The notes: generated by a model from the sequence alone, not told the origin. A DNA stretch of 64,000 nucleotides from Gammaproteobacteria bacterium Ga0077536 (GCA_001464935.1 LNEL01000056.1:62001-126000); one strand, 5' to 3'. Shown: positions 1 to 10,032, counted from the stretch's first letter. Made by a program: numbers and translations.

Positions 1-133
1 GCAGGGCGAGCGGCACCTGGGTCGTCTTGCCGGCCCCGGGGGGCGCTTCGAGCACGAGGCGCGTGTGTGCGGCGAGGCTGTCGAGCAGCGCGGGCAGGAC
101 GTCGTGAATCGGTAGGCGGGGTTCGGCGGGCAT
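1..133 (-). CDS. hrpB: ATP-dependent helicase HrpB, N-terminal fragment (runs off window edge)
   Basis: Reverse complement of 1-133 reads [44 protein letters not shown], a Walker A context typical of the HrpB N-terminus. Confidence 0.85.
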   Translation of the reverse strand, partial: MPAEPRLPIHDVLPALLDSLAAHTRLVLEAPPGAGKTTQVPLAL

Positions 134-244
134 CGGCAACGCTGTGACGGGCGAGGCCGCATTCTGGGAGCAGCGGCGCGGCTTGCCAACCGGCGTCGCA
201 GAGTAGCGGCGTGGCCCGCGCGGGGCCACGCCGGATTGGCTCGC

Positions 245-1930
245 TCAGGCAGCGATGCCAGGCGCGACGCCCGTCTGCTGGTTCACCGCCGACAGGATCG
301 CGCGCAACGACGCCTCGACGATGTCGCTGCTGCGGCCGACGCCGCAGTAGCGCTGGCCGTCGACGTTGATCTGCACATAGGCGACCGCGTCGGCGCCGGC
401 ACCCGCGCTCGAGCTCAGGGTGTGCTCGCTGTACTCGATGAGCACCAGGCGCTTGCCGCTGTGCTGCTCGAGGGCGTTGACGAAGGCGCCGACGACGCCG
501 GACGCCTTGCCCTGCAGCGTGAGTGTCGCTGCGCCATGGCGCAGAGTGGCAACGAGCCGGTCTTCGTCATGTTCGCGCGTGACCTGGTAGCCGGCCAGTT
601 CGTACGGGGTGCGCTGGCCGAGGTAATGCCGTTCGAACAGCTCGACGATCCGCGACGGCTCGACTTCGGTCGCCGTGACCTCGGCGTATTTCTGCACCAC
701 GCCGCTGAAGTCGATCTGCAGCCAGCGCGGCAACTCGAAGCCCGCCTGCTGTTCGAGCACGTAGGCCACGCCGCCCTTGCCGGACTGGCTGTTGATGCGG
801 ATGACTTCCTGGTAGGAGCGGCCGAGATCGCTCGGGTCGATTGGCAGGTAAGCGACTTCCCACGGATCCCCGGCGGCGCGCCTGGCGAGGCACTTCTTGA
901 TCGCGTCCTGATGGCTGCCGGAAAACGCCGTGAACACCAGATCGCCGGCATACGGGTGACGCGGGTGCACCGGCAACTGCGTGCAGGCGGTGACACAGCG
1001 GATGATCTCGTCCATTCGCGAGAAGTCGAGCTGCGGGTCGATGCCCTGGCTGTAGAGGTTCATCGCCATCGTCACGATGTCCATGTTGCCGGTGCGCTCA
1101 CCGTTGCCGAGCAGCGTGCCCTCGACGCGATCGGCGCCCGCCATCACCGCGAGTTCGGCGGCGGCCACCGCACAGCCGCGGTCGTTGTGCGTGTGCAGGC
1201 TCACGACGATCGAGTCGCGTCGCGACACGTGGCGGCAGAACCATTCAATCTGATCGGCATAGATGTTCGGCGTCGCCATCTCGACCGTGGACGGCAGGTT
1301 GATGATGCACGGCCGTGCCGGCGTCGGCTGCCAGACGTCGATCACCGCATTGCAGATCTCGACGGCGTAGTCGATCTCGGTGCCGGTGAAGCTCTCGGGC
1401 GAATACTGGAAGGTCCACTCGGTCGTCGGATGGCGCGCCGCGAACTGTTTGACGAGCCGCGCGCCCTCGGTCGCGATCGCGGTGATGCCGGCGCGGTCGA
1501 GACCGAACACCTGCTCGCGCTGCACCGTCGATGTCGAGTTGTAGAGATGCATGATGGCGCGCTTCGCTCCGACGAGCGCCTCGAACGAGCGTTCGATCAA
1601 CTCCGGCCGCGCCTGCGTCAGCACCTGCACGGTCACGTCGTCCGGAATCAGACCGCCGTCGATGAGGCGGCGGCAGAAATCGAAATCAGGCCCTGACGCG
1701 GCCGGAAAGCCGATTTCAATCTGCTTGAAGCCGACCCGCACGAGCATCTCGAACATCTGCAGCTTCTGCGCGACGTTCATCGGTTCGATCAGGGCCTGGT
1801 TGCCGTCCCGCAGATCGACACTGCACCAGGCGGGCGCGCTGGTGATGACCTGGTCGGGCCAGGTGCGGTCCTTGAGCCCGATCGGGCGGAAGGGGCGGTA
1901 CTTGCGGTGGTCGAAGGCGGCCATGGGCAT
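245..1930 (-). CDS. leuA: 2-isopropylmalate synthase
   Basis: 561 aa; KYRPF...DRTWPDQVITSAPAWCSVDLRDGNQALIEPM and HTHNDRGCAVAAAELAVMAGADRVEGTLLGNGERTGN motifs. Confidence 0.95.
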   Translation of the reverse strand: MPMAAFDHRKYRPFRPIGLKDRTWPDQVITSAPAWCSVDLRDGNQALIEPMNVAQKLQMFEMLVRVGFKQIEIGFPAASGPDFDFCRRLIDGGLIPDDVTVQVLTQARPELIERSFEALVGAKRAIMHLYNSTSTVQREQVFGLDRAGITAIATEGARLVKQFAARHPTTEWTFQYSPESFTGTEIDYAVEICNAVIDVWQPTPARPCIINLPSTVEMATPNIYADQIEWFCRHVSRRDSIVVSLHTHNDRGCAVAAAELAVMAGADRVEGTLLGNGERTGNMDIVTMAMNLYSQGIDPQLDFSRMDEIIRCVTACTQLPVHPRHPYAGDLVFTAFSGSHQDAIKKCLARRAAGDPWEVAYLPIDPSDLGRSYQEVIRINSQSGKGGVAYVLEQQAGFELPRWLQIDFSGVVQKYAEVTATEVEPSRIVELFERHYLGQRTPYELAGYQVTREHDEDRLVATLRHGAATLTLQGKASGVVGAFVNALEQHSGKRLVLIEYSEHTLSSSAGAGADAVAYVQINVDGQRYCGVGRSSDIVEASLRAILSAVNQQTGVAPGIAA

Positions 1931-2063
1931 GTGATCTCCGTGTCGGACGCGGCGGCGTCGGGTATATCGGGTCCCGGCAGTCCGGGAAGTGGCGGGCAGT
2001 ATAGGGAAGCAGGCGTGGTGAATGACGCCAAATTGGCCATTCGGAGCGTCTGATATTGCGTCT

Positions 2064-2095
2064 ATTCACCAACAAAATTGATTCTGTTGGTGAAT
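2064..2095. promoter_or_regulatory. Perfect 11-bp inverted repeat, putative Lrp/AsnC-family operator
   Basis: ATTCACCAACA-(10 nt)-TGTTGGTGAAT, in the divergent intergenic region between leuA and the Lrp-family gene. Confidence 0.6.
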
Positions 2096-2158
2096 ATCAC
2101 CACAGAAGACTAGAATCCGGAAAATGTCGGGCGATTCCCGCCCGTCCGGAGTTCGCCG

Positions 2159-2632
2159 ATGAAGCTCGACCGCCTCGACAAACGGATCCTGGCCGTGATG
2201 CAGGCCGACGGCCGCATCACCAATCTGCAGCTCGCCGAGAAGGTGGGGCTGTCGCCGACGCCCTGCGCGCGACGCGTCCGGCAGCTCGAGGAGGCCGGCA
2301 TCATCGAGCGGCACGTCACGCTGTTGAACCAGCAAAAGCTCGGGCTGAACATCACCGCGATGATCGGCATTACGATGGACCGCCACACGCCCGAGCGCTT
2401 CGAAGGTTTCGAGCGCCAGGTGCGCCAGTTCCCGGAAGTCGTCGAATGCAGCATCGTCACCGGCCAGGCGGCGGATTACCTGCTGAAGGCGGTGCTGCCG
2501 GACATGACCTATTACGAGGAATTCCTGCTCGGCAGACTCACCCGTATCGAAGGCGTGACGGGCGTCCATTCGAGCTTCGTGCTGCGCAAGATCATCGCGA
2601 AGACCGAACTGCCGCTGGAGCACATCCGCTGA
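2159..2632 (+). CDS. Lrp/AsnC family transcriptional regulator
   Basis: 157 aa; KLDRLDKRILAVMQADGRITNLQLAEKVGLSPTPCARRVRQLEEAGIIERHVTLL HTH plus RAM-like C-terminus. Confidence 0.95.
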   Translation: MKLDRLDKRILAVMQADGRITNLQLAEKVGLSPTPCARRVRQLEEAGIIERHVTLLNQQKLGLNITAMIGITMDRHTPERFEGFERQVRQFPEVVECSIVTGQAADYLLKAVLPDMTYYEEFLLGRLTRIEGVTGVHSSFVLRKIIAKTELPLEHIR

Positions 2633-3412
2633 TCAGCCGGCGATGTCCTCGGCAAGGCCCACGCGGCCCAGGCCCGGCAGCTTCAGCGCCGGCCGCAGAA
2701 GGTCGACCCCGAGCACGAGTCCGAGCACGTTGAACTCGATGCCCTCACGCCGCGCGACCAGCGCGCCGAACCAGCCGCCGCACGACAGCTGGTAGCCGGT
2801 GCCGCTGGGCGCCGGGCCGAACCACCGTCCCTCGCCGAGATAATCCTTGCCGATGGCGGTCGGCGGCAGCGACACACCCAGTGCCGGTACCTCACGCGCA
2901 ATCCAGGCGACGAACGTGTTGCTGTTGGGGCCCGGCCAGATGCGGTAACGCTGTGCATGCGGGTAACTGGCAACGGCTGCCTCGATCTGTGGAATGAGTG
3001 CCGCCGCGGCCGGCCCGCGGATGTCGCGCACGAGCCAGGGATCGGCGTCGTACCAGCTGCGATCGGGCAGATCCGCGCGTGATTCGACGACCGTGCCGGC
3101 GCGCGCCTGCTTCCAGCCGAGCACCTCGTGCACCGTGTAACTGCCGGCGCCGGCGGCCTTGGTCGCCACCCAGGTGTGCACGCCGAACAGGCCGCGCCAG
3201 TGGAAGGCGCGCGCGGCGTACACCTGCACCACGGCCTCGGGTGTCGACGCCGCCGGCGGCGCGATCCCCGCGCTGCTGCGGTCGGCCGTGCGCCAGTCGG
3301 CGTCGAAATTGATGTCGCCGCGCGCGCCGACGAGCAGCGGGCCGCTGACCAGCATGGTGATGACCACCAGCAGCGCGCGCGTGAGACGGCGGCGGGCGGC
3401 GCGCGTCGTCAC
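2633..3412 (-). CDS. DUF3750 domain-containing protein
   Basis: 259 aa with N-terminal hydrophobic segment; VQVYAARAFHWRGLFGVHTWVATK and GPNSNTFVAW motifs. Confidence 0.75.
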   Translation of the reverse strand: MTTRAARRRLTRALLVVITMLVSGPLLVGARGDINFDADWRTADRSSAGIAPPAASTPEAVVQVYAARAFHWRGLFGVHTWVATKAAGAGSYTVHEVLGWKQARAGTVVESRADLPDRSWYDADPWLVRDIRGPAAAALIPQIEAAVASYPHAQRYRIWPGPNSNTFVAWIAREVPALGVSLPPTAIGKDYLGEGRWFGPAPSGTGYQLSCGGWFGALVARREGIEFNVLGLVLGVDLLRPALKLPGLGRVGLAEDIAG

Positions 3413-3915
3413 GCGTCGCCGGTTCCCGCGTCCATGGTGATCACCGCAATCCGCAGCGCGTCGGCGAGTTGCTGTGCGTAACGCTGTGCCTGATCGCGCT
3501 TGGCAAAGGACAGGACACGCGCGCGCTGTCCGTGCTGCTCGAGGCTCACGTCATGGGTGGCACGCTCCCGGTGCGCGGCGCTGACGATGAGCTTTGCCTG
3601 CGTATCGACGGGAATCTGCTGCCCGGTCGCCGGCAGTGCGAGGCCAAGCACCGTCGCGCCGAACCTGAGCTGGCGTGACTCGCGGTCGACTTCGACATGG
3701 CGCGCACCGGTGAACAGCACGAGGCCGATCAGCACGTCGAGCGCCGAGGCTGCGGCGGTGAGGTAAAGCACGGGAGTGGGTGCCGCGGCCATGACGACAC
3801 CGAGCAGGAACAGCGGCCCGCTCGCCATCAGTGCCACGCCGACGGCGCGCGCGAGGCGCGAGAACGGAATCACGTAGCGGGTGCGCGCGGCATCGACGGC
3901 GATGGTTTTCATCAT
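3409..3915 (-). CDS. Putative membrane protein of unknown function
   Basis: Start set at MMKTIAVDAARTRYVIPFSRLARAVGVALM; two hydrophobic helices. The longer ORF to 4518 is low-complexity Arg-rich upstream and probably not coding. Confidence 0.6.
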   Translation of the reverse strand: MMKTIAVDAARTRYVIPFSRLARAVGVALMASGPLFLLGVVMAAAPTPVLYLTAAASALDVLIGLVLFTGARHVEVDRESRQLRFGATVLGLALPATGQQIPVDTQAKLIVSAAHRERATHDVSLEQHGQRARVLSFAKRDQAQRYAQQLADALRIAVITMDAGTGDA

Positions 3916-4023
3916 GACCTGCACGATAGCCTGTGCCAGCCACACGCGAAAGCCGGGTTCTCCCGGCCCCCGCATGAGCGCCGGAAAGCCGGCCGGTCCG
4001 CGCGTCGACACGAGGGTCCACGG

Positions 4024-4362
4024 ATGAAGCTGTGCACGGTTGAGCAGGTGATCAGCGAGCCTGCGGGCGACTATTTCCAGTTCAGTCCCGGGCGGCGCGC
4101 CGGCATTCCGTGGCGGCATGATTCGGTCTATGTGCCGCTGGCGGTGTTCGGGCTGATCGCGCCGCCGGTGCGCCACAGTGTCCGCTGGTTTCACGCCAAC
4201 GGCGTCACGCCGCTCGATGCGGCGGCGGCGAGTCAGCTGGCCGATGCGTTGCAAGCGTATGCGGCGACGTTGCCGGACACCGACGCGGCAGCACTGGCGG
4301 CCAGTCTCGGCGACTGGTTGCGCGCGCACGGCGCAGCTGGGATCACGATCGAGCGGCTGTGA
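4024..4362 (+). CDS. Hypothetical protein (112 aa)
   Basis: ORF MKLCTVEQVISEPAGDYFQFSPGRRAGIPWRHDSVYVPLAVFGLIAP...; protein-like composition, start inside ORF 3697-4362. Confidence 0.5.
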   Translation: MKLCTVEQVISEPAGDYFQFSPGRRAGIPWRHDSVYVPLAVFGLIAPPVRHSVRWFHANGVTPLDAAAASQLADALQAYAATLPDTDAAALAASLGDWLRAHGAAGITIERL

Positions 4363-4645
4363 GCAGGGCGCGGACACCGTGGCAGAGAACAATTGATCGC
4401 GAGTCTGCGTGATGCAGGCAGCACTCGCGGCCTGAGCACCTCGGCGCCGCGCGCTCCCATGTCTTTCTCGCCGTTCCCGGTGCGCTCCGTGGCCGGCGCA
4501 GCCCGTGTTCGGTGGCATTGCGTCGGTCGGTGGGCATCGTTGTGCCTGATCTCCGTCATGCGCAGGCCGCGAGACTTATCCCTTACACTGTGGAACGCGC
4601 ACGTCCGGCATGTCGCCGGCCTGCAGCCTGAAGCAGACGATACCC

Positions 4646-5239
4646 ATGAAAGCCGCCAAACCGCGCTCCGCCAGCTCCGTGTTACGCCGCCAGGCGCCCG
4701 GGCGCCTGCTCGAACTGTTCTATCCGATCTATTACAGCGTCGGTTATGCGATTGCGAATACGCTGCGCAGCGGCACGCTGACGCGGCAGCAGGCGGCAAT
4801 TCTGTGGCTGATACACTCCGAAGGCGTCGACGGCACGAGCATGCGGCGCAAGGACGTCGAGCGCTTTCTCGGCGACTGGTTCGAAGTCACGAACTCTGCC
4901 ATTTCCAAAGCGCTGCGCGCGTTGTCCCGGCCGCCCCATGAACTGCTGAACCTCGTCGAGGATCCGAACTCCGGCCGCGAGAAACAGATCATCCTGACCA
5001 GCAAGGGCATCCGTTTCGTCGAACGGATGATGCATGACGGCCGCCTGCACTGCGCGTGGATCGCCGAGCGCCTCAGCGACGAGGATCTCGCGAACGGCAT
5101 GAAGTTCATGGCCGCCGTCAGCGAGCTCGCGCGCGAATGGCCCGGCAGCCTCGATCAGGCGGTGCCGCGCGCGCAACGCGCACTGCCGGCGAACACTCAG
5201 CGCGGCATCAGGCGCAGCGGCAAAGTCGCAAAGCCGTAG
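4646..5239 (+). CDS. MarR-like winged-helix transcriptional regulator
   Basis: RLLELFYPIYYSVGYAIANTLRSGTLTRQQAAILWLIHSEG...MRRKDVERFLGDWFEVTNSAISKALRALSRPP; start at MKAAKPRS. Confidence 0.8.
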   Translation: MKAAKPRSASSVLRRQAPGRLLELFYPIYYSVGYAIANTLRSGTLTRQQAAILWLIHSEGVDGTSMRRKDVERFLGDWFEVTNSAISKALRALSRPPHELLNLVEDPNSGREKQIILTSKGIRFVERMMHDGRLHCAWIAERLSDEDLANGMKFMAAVSELAREWPGSLDQAVPRAQRALPANTQRGIRRSGKVAKP

Positions 5240-6444
5240 TTCAACGAGCCGCCGGTCTGGCGGCGCGCGGGCGAGCGTCCCGGTTCGAGCGCGCGACCGC
5301 GGTCGAAGAAGGCGTTGATCATCGTCTCGCATTCGAGCCGCGCCAGGTTCGCGCCCATGCAGTAATGAATACCGTGGCTGAACGTGAGGTGGCGGTTGGC
5401 GTTCGGTCGCGTCAGCAGGAATTCGTCCGGACGCTCGAACACCGCCGGGTCGCGATTGGCAGCGGCGAAGAAAATCGCGACCCAGTCACCGGCCTTGATC
5501 GGCACGCCACCGACTTCCGTGTCGCGCACGCAGACGCGATGCAGCCGTTGCACCGGCCCCGAGTGGCGCGCCGCCTCTTCCATGAACGGCCGCAACAGCG
5601 CGCGATCCGCCTGCAGCTGTGTGAACAGCGCCGGCATCTCGACGAGATAGCCAAGCAGGTTGCCGAGGTAGTAGGTGGTGGTCTCCGCGCCGGCGACGAC
5701 CAGCGTCACGCAGAACCGGATCACTTCTTCGCGCGACAGACGCTGGCCGTTTTCTTCGGCCTCGATGAAGGCGGTGATCAGATCGTCCGGCAATGACACG
5801 CCGCGCGCGAGGTCGGCCAGCCGGGTGTCGACTGCTGCGGTGAAATAAGCGTCGACTTCGCGATTGCACTGCTGGCGCACGGCCGGCGACAGCGGCGTGC
5901 CGTCGTCGTTCTCCGCCGTGACCATGAACGCATTGGCCCAGCGTCGAATGTCGCGATAGTCCGCTTCGGGGACGCCCATCAGCCGACACATCACGCGGGC
6001 CGGCAGTTCCGGCGCCAGGTTGCGCATGAAATCGAACTCGCCGTCATGCATAGGCTCGTCATCAAGCATGCGCGACACGGTCTGTGTCATCCACGCCGTC
6101 AGGCTTGCTATCCGCGCCGCGGTGAAAGCCTTCGAGGCCATCGCGCGCAGAATCCCGTGATAGGGCCGGTCGTGATTGACGAGCATCAGCGTAGTGCCCG
6201 CGGACTGTTCCTGCATTTCGTCGCGCGAAGAGAAGATTTCATGTTCGCGGCAGACCTGCTGCACATCGGCGTAGCGCAACATCGCCCAGGCCGGCCGCGG
6301 TACATCCTGGCCGGGGATGGTGCCGGGCGGATAGTCCTCGTAGCCGAAGATCGGCGAACGTTCGCGCAGCGCTGCGTAGTAGGGGTAGGGGTTCGCGATC
6401 ACGTCGGGTTGACTCAGGTCGGCGGCAGACAGGGTGGCGGGCAT
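5197..6444 (-). CDS. Cytochrome P450
   Basis: 415 aa; I-helix AGAETTTYYLG, EAARHSGPVQRLHR, heme-binding FSHGIHYCMGANLARLE. Confidence 0.95.
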   Translation of the reverse strand: MPATLSAADLSQPDVIANPYPYYAALRERSPIFGYEDYPPGTIPGQDVPRPAWAMLRYADVQQVCREHEIFSSRDEMQEQSAGTTLMLVNHDRPYHGILRAMASKAFTAARIASLTAWMTQTVSRMLDDEPMHDGEFDFMRNLAPELPARVMCRLMGVPEADYRDIRRWANAFMVTAENDDGTPLSPAVRQQCNREVDAYFTAAVDTRLADLARGVSLPDDLITAFIEAEENGQRLSREEVIRFCVTLVVAGAETTTYYLGNLLGYLVEMPALFTQLQADRALLRPFMEEAARHSGPVQRLHRVCVRDTEVGGVPIKAGDWVAIFFAAANRDPAVFERPDEFLLTRPNANRHLTFSHGIHYCMGANLARLECETMINAFFDRGRALEPGRSPARRQTGGSLNYGFATLPLRLMPR

Positions 6445-6600
6445 GGCGTGGCTCCGGTAACGGCGCGAAAACGGCGTCTTGACAACACTATAGCCAAATA
6501 ATAACTATGTCGTCACGACACAATTAGAGCCCGACAAAATGCTTCGCCGCAGCACATCGGGCAGGCCCGCCACGCAACGGCACAGTCTGGAGAGCAAGCC

Positions 6601-7083
6601 ATGAGCAAAATCGACGTCGACAAAACCGTGCGCGATCTCGCCGCCGGCGAACTGGCAGCCTGGATCGCCGAACACCTCCGCGTCTACGTCGACAGCGGCG
6701 GGCGCGAGGGCCACCTGTGGGATGCAACGGCGGCGGGCGGCTTGCCGGACACGCCCTGTCTGCTGCTGACGACCGTCGGCCGCCGCAGCGGCACGCGGCG
6801 CACTATGCCGCTGATCTACGGCTGCGCGGACGGGCACTACGTCGTCATCGGGTCGAAAGGGGGCGCGGATACACAGCCCGCGTGGTATCTGAACCTGCTG
6901 CAGCATCCGCTGGTCGACCTGCAGGTCGGCACGCAACAGCTGCCGGCACGCGCGAGGATTGCTGCCGGCGAAGAGCGCGCCCGGCTGTGGGCGCTGATGG
7001 TCGCGGTCTTTCCGCCGTACGCCGCCTACCAGCGCAAGACCTCGCGCGAAATCCCCGTCGTGGTGCTCGAACCGGTGGGCTGA
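6601..7083 (+). CDS. Nitroreductase/quinone reductase family protein (deazaflavin-dependent nitroreductase-like)
   Basis: 160 aa; PCLLLTTVGRRSGTRRTMPLIYG...YVVIGSKGGADTQPAWYLNLLQHP is typical of the DDN family. Confidence 0.85.
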   Translation: MSKIDVDKTVRDLAAGELAAWIAEHLRVYVDSGGREGHLWDATAAGGLPDTPCLLLTTVGRRSGTRRTMPLIYGCADGHYVVIGSKGGADTQPAWYLNLLQHPLVDLQVGTQQLPARARIAAGEERARLWALMVAVFPPYAAYQRKTSREIPVVVLEPVG

Positions 7084-7115
7084 GCGCTCCGCGCGAAGGC
7101 TGCGTGGGCGTCTGG

Positions 7116-8093
7116 CTACTGGCGGGTGCGGGTCGACGGCGCGAGGTCGACCGGCGGCGTGAACATGCGGCCGACGTCCACCGCATCGAAGCGGAACTGC
7201 TGACCGCAGAAATCGCAACCCACTTCCACGAGTTCGCGCTCGGCGACGATGCTTTCGATCTCCTCACGGCCGAGGCCGATGAGCATGTTGTTCACGCGAT
7301 CGCGCGAACACGAGCAGCTGAAGCGCGTGCGCTGCGGTTCGAAACGACGCAGCTGCTCTTCCCAGAACAGGCGGCGCAGGATGCTGTCCTCATCGAGCGT
7401 CAGCAGCTCCTCGCGCGTCAGCGTGGCGCCGAGCATCGCAATCCGGTTGAAGTCTTCGTTCGAGCCGATCTGATCTTCGTCGCGTCCGCCACCGAGGTTG
7501 CCCGTGCCACTGAGCGGCATCCGCTGCAGCAGCAGGCCGGCCGCGACCTCATCGTTGGCCGCGAGCACCAGTTTCGTGTCGAGCTGTTCGGACTGCAGCA
7601 TGTAGTGTTCGAGCACGGACGACAGCGCGCCGAGCGGCTGGCGCAGATCGTCGTACAACGGCACGACGCCCTGGTAGGCCTGCGTGCCTGGCGCGCGATC
7701 GCGCGGGTCCAGCGTGATCGCGCAGCGCGCGTCACCGCCGACATTGACCATTTGCACGAGACCGGCGTCATCAGCAATCTCGCCGGTGACTTTCGCGGTG
7801 GTCCTGAAGCTCAGGTCCGAGCGCACTTCGGCCACCGCCAGCCGCACCGGCCCGTCGCCGTGCAATTGCAGGATGAGGGCGCCGTCGAACTTGATGCTCG
7901 ACTGCATCAGCATGCCGGCCGCCGCCATCTCGCCCATCAGGGCCCGGACCGGTGGCGCAAAGGCGCCGACCGATGCGCGTCGCTGCAGCGCCTCGCGCCA
8001 GTCCGGCCCCAGGCGTACGAGCGCGCCGCGGACCGGCAGACCGTCGAACAGGAATTTGTGCAGGAGGCCAGTGTTCAAGTGCGGATCCGCCAA
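7116..8093 (-). CDS. hslO: Hsp33 family redox-regulated chaperone (start uncertain; TTG at 8093 or upstream in-frame codon)
   Basis: LLHKFLFDGLPVRGALV..., C-terminal zinc site FSCSCSRDRV...GCDFCGQQFRFD (CxC ... CxxC). Confidence 0.9.
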   Translation of the reverse strand: MADPHLNTGLLHKFLFDGLPVRGALVRLGPDWREALQRRASVGAFAPPVRALMGEMAAAGMLMQSSIKFDGALILQLHGDGPVRLAVAEVRSDLSFRTTAKVTGEIADDAGLVQMVNVGGDARCAITLDPRDRAPGTQAYQGVVPLYDDLRQPLGALSSVLEHYMLQSEQLDTKLVLAANDEVAAGLLLQRMPLSGTGNLGGGRDEDQIGSNEDFNRIAMLGATLTREELLTLDEDSILRRLFWEEQLRRFEPQRTRFSCSCSRDRVNNMLIGLGREEIESIVAERELVEVGCDFCGQQFRFDAVDVGRMFTPPVDLAPSTRTRQ

Positions 8094-8206
8094 CTGTGGA
8101 GGCTGGCCATTATCGCTGAAAGCCAGGTGCCCGCGTGTCGACTCCGCTGCGGATCTGGCCTTGCGCCGGCGGCTCAGACCGGTGCCGACCCGAAGCCGGG
8201 CGGCGC

Positions 8207-8473
8207 TCAGGTCTGCGGCGGTGATTTGGCACTGCCGGCCTTGCGCCAGGTGCCCCACTGGTACAGGCCGTAGCCGATGCCGCTGCCGGCGATGATGATG
8301 ACCCACTGTACCGTCGTCCCGATGTCGGGCTGCGGAATCAGGCCGAGCACCGAAGCGGGCAACCAGTCCGGGTAATCCACCGCGACCCAGTAGACGGACG
8401 CGAGGGTCATGACAACCATGCCGACCACCTGCGCGCCGGTCGCCCACAAGGCTTTCGAGTGTGAAGTCGACAT
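8207..8473 (-). CDS. Small membrane protein (88 aa)
   Basis: MSTSHSKALWATGAQVVGMVVMTLASVYWVAVDYPDW... two predicted TM segments. Confidence 0.6.
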   Translation of the reverse strand: MSTSHSKALWATGAQVVGMVVMTLASVYWVAVDYPDWLPASVLGLIPQPDIGTTVQWVIIIAGSGIGYGLYQWGTWRKAGSAKSPPQT

Positions 8474-8904
8474 GCAGGCCTCGCTATGGAAAAAGGGACG
8501 GTCCCGATGGCCGCACCGCCATCATGACGCGCGTACGCACGCCGGACGCGTTATTTGTACACAGTTGCAGGGTTGCTTTGTTTCATCCTGGTGAACTAAT
8601 GCAATCAATTGCTTCACGGGCCTGCTGCCAGTCCCTGGCAGTCGTCGGGGCAGGAGTGTCTCGGACAGTGAGCGTGACGGCCGCCGTTGTCTGCAAGCGA
8701 TCTTCCCGCAGAGGCAGGACGCAGGCCGGTCGCGACGATGGGCGGGACGCGGAACAGGGGCTGTCCCCTGGCACTGGCCCATCTCACAGGCCCACAGCGC
8801 TCACTCCTGGTGCGTTCGCGCTCAAGGCCGACTGTTCATTACCGCTATAAAAGCTATATACGATTCATTTGACGAGCGGATGGCTCCAGCCATGAACGTT
8901 CATC

Positions 8905-10032
8905 GTGGTGCATAAACGACTCCTGGCCGGCGAACTCAGCCCGGGCACTCCAATCCCCTGGCGGGTGTTCGATGCCAGCGGTCGCCTGTTGCTGCGTGAA
9001 GGGCACCGTTTCGCGGACGAAGCCGCGATCGAGGCGTTCGTTGCGCGCGAGGTGTATCGCGGCCCCACCGACGATGAGGCCAGGCAGCTGCCCGCGAAGG
9101 CGCCGCCACAGATCGATCCCTTTGCCACGTTGATCGAGCACACGCAGCGCCTCGCCCGCGGTCTGGTCGACCTCGCGTGCATGCACTGCGCTGACGCCAA
9201 CGCGTGGGCGATGTCGCTGGTTGACGTCGTGGAGTCCCTCGACGGCATGCATGTCGACGCGGTGCTCGGCGCGCTGCTGCTGATGGACGAACTGAAATAT
9301 TCGATCTCGCACGCATGGATGGTCGCGACCGTGTGTGACCTGATGGCGCGGCGACTCGCGCTGCCCGATGCGCAGCGACGCAGTTTCGTCGCGGCTGCGT
9401 TCACGTCGAACGTCGGCATGCTGCAGGTCCAGGACCTGCTGTCGAGCCAGCCTGGCCCGATGACGCCCGAACAGGACGCGATCGTGAAGCACCATCCCGT
9501 GCGCAGCCGGCAGCTGCTGGCCGCCGCCGGTGTGCACGACTCCCTGTGGCTGTCGGCCACGCTGCAGCATCACGAGCGCCTCGACGGCTCGGGCTATCCG
9601 CGTGGCCTGAAAGACGAAGCCGTCGTCCTCGGCGCGCGACTGCTGGCGCTTGCGGACATCTATGCAGCGATGATCCTGCCACGCACCTATCGCGATGGCG
9701 TGCACGCAAAGGAAGCGCTGCGGGAAATCTTCATGCAGCGCGGCAGCCGGATCGATGCCGGGCTCGCGTCACTGTTCATCAAGGAGATAGGCGTGTTTCC
9801 GCCCGGTGTCTTCGTCAAGCTCGCGAACGGCGAGACGGCAGTCGTCGTGCGCCGCAATCCACGTCACGCCAACAAGCCGATCATCAGCAGCCTGCTGAAT
9901 CCGTTCGGCACCCCGCTCGAGCGCCCGCTGATACGCGACAGCGCGGAAGCCAGCCCCTACGCGATAGTCGATGTGCTGCCGCGACAAGCGTTGCCGTTCG
10001 CGCTCGCCCGGATCTGGGGGTACGGCGCGTAA
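8905..10032 (+). CDS. HD-GYP domain protein (putative c-di-GMP phosphodiesterase), DUF3391-like N-terminus
   Basis: 375 aa, GTG start; HHERLDGSGYPRGLKDEAVVLGARLLALADIYAAM. Confidence 0.85.
   Translation: MVHKRLLAGELSPGTPIPWRVFDASGRLLLREGHRFADEAAIEAFVAREVYRGPTDDEARQLPAKAPPQIDPFATLIEHTQRLARGLVDLACMHCADANAWAMSLVDVVESLDGMHVDAVLGALLLMDELKYSISHAWMVATVCDLMARRLALPDAQRRSFVAAAFTSNVGMLQVQDLLSSQPGPMTPEQDAIVKHHPVRSRQLLAAAGVHDSLWLSATLQHHERLDGSGYPRGLKDEAVVLGARLLALADIYAAMILPRTYRDGVHAKEALREIFMQRGSRIDAGLASLFIKEIGVFPPGVFVKLANGETAVVVRRNPRHANKPIISSLLNPFGTPLERPLIRDSAEASPYAIVDVLPRQALPFALARIWGYGA

Noticed and set aside
6717-8273. 518-aa plus-strand ORF
   Set aside because: Out-of-frame with the DDN-like gene and antisense to hslO.
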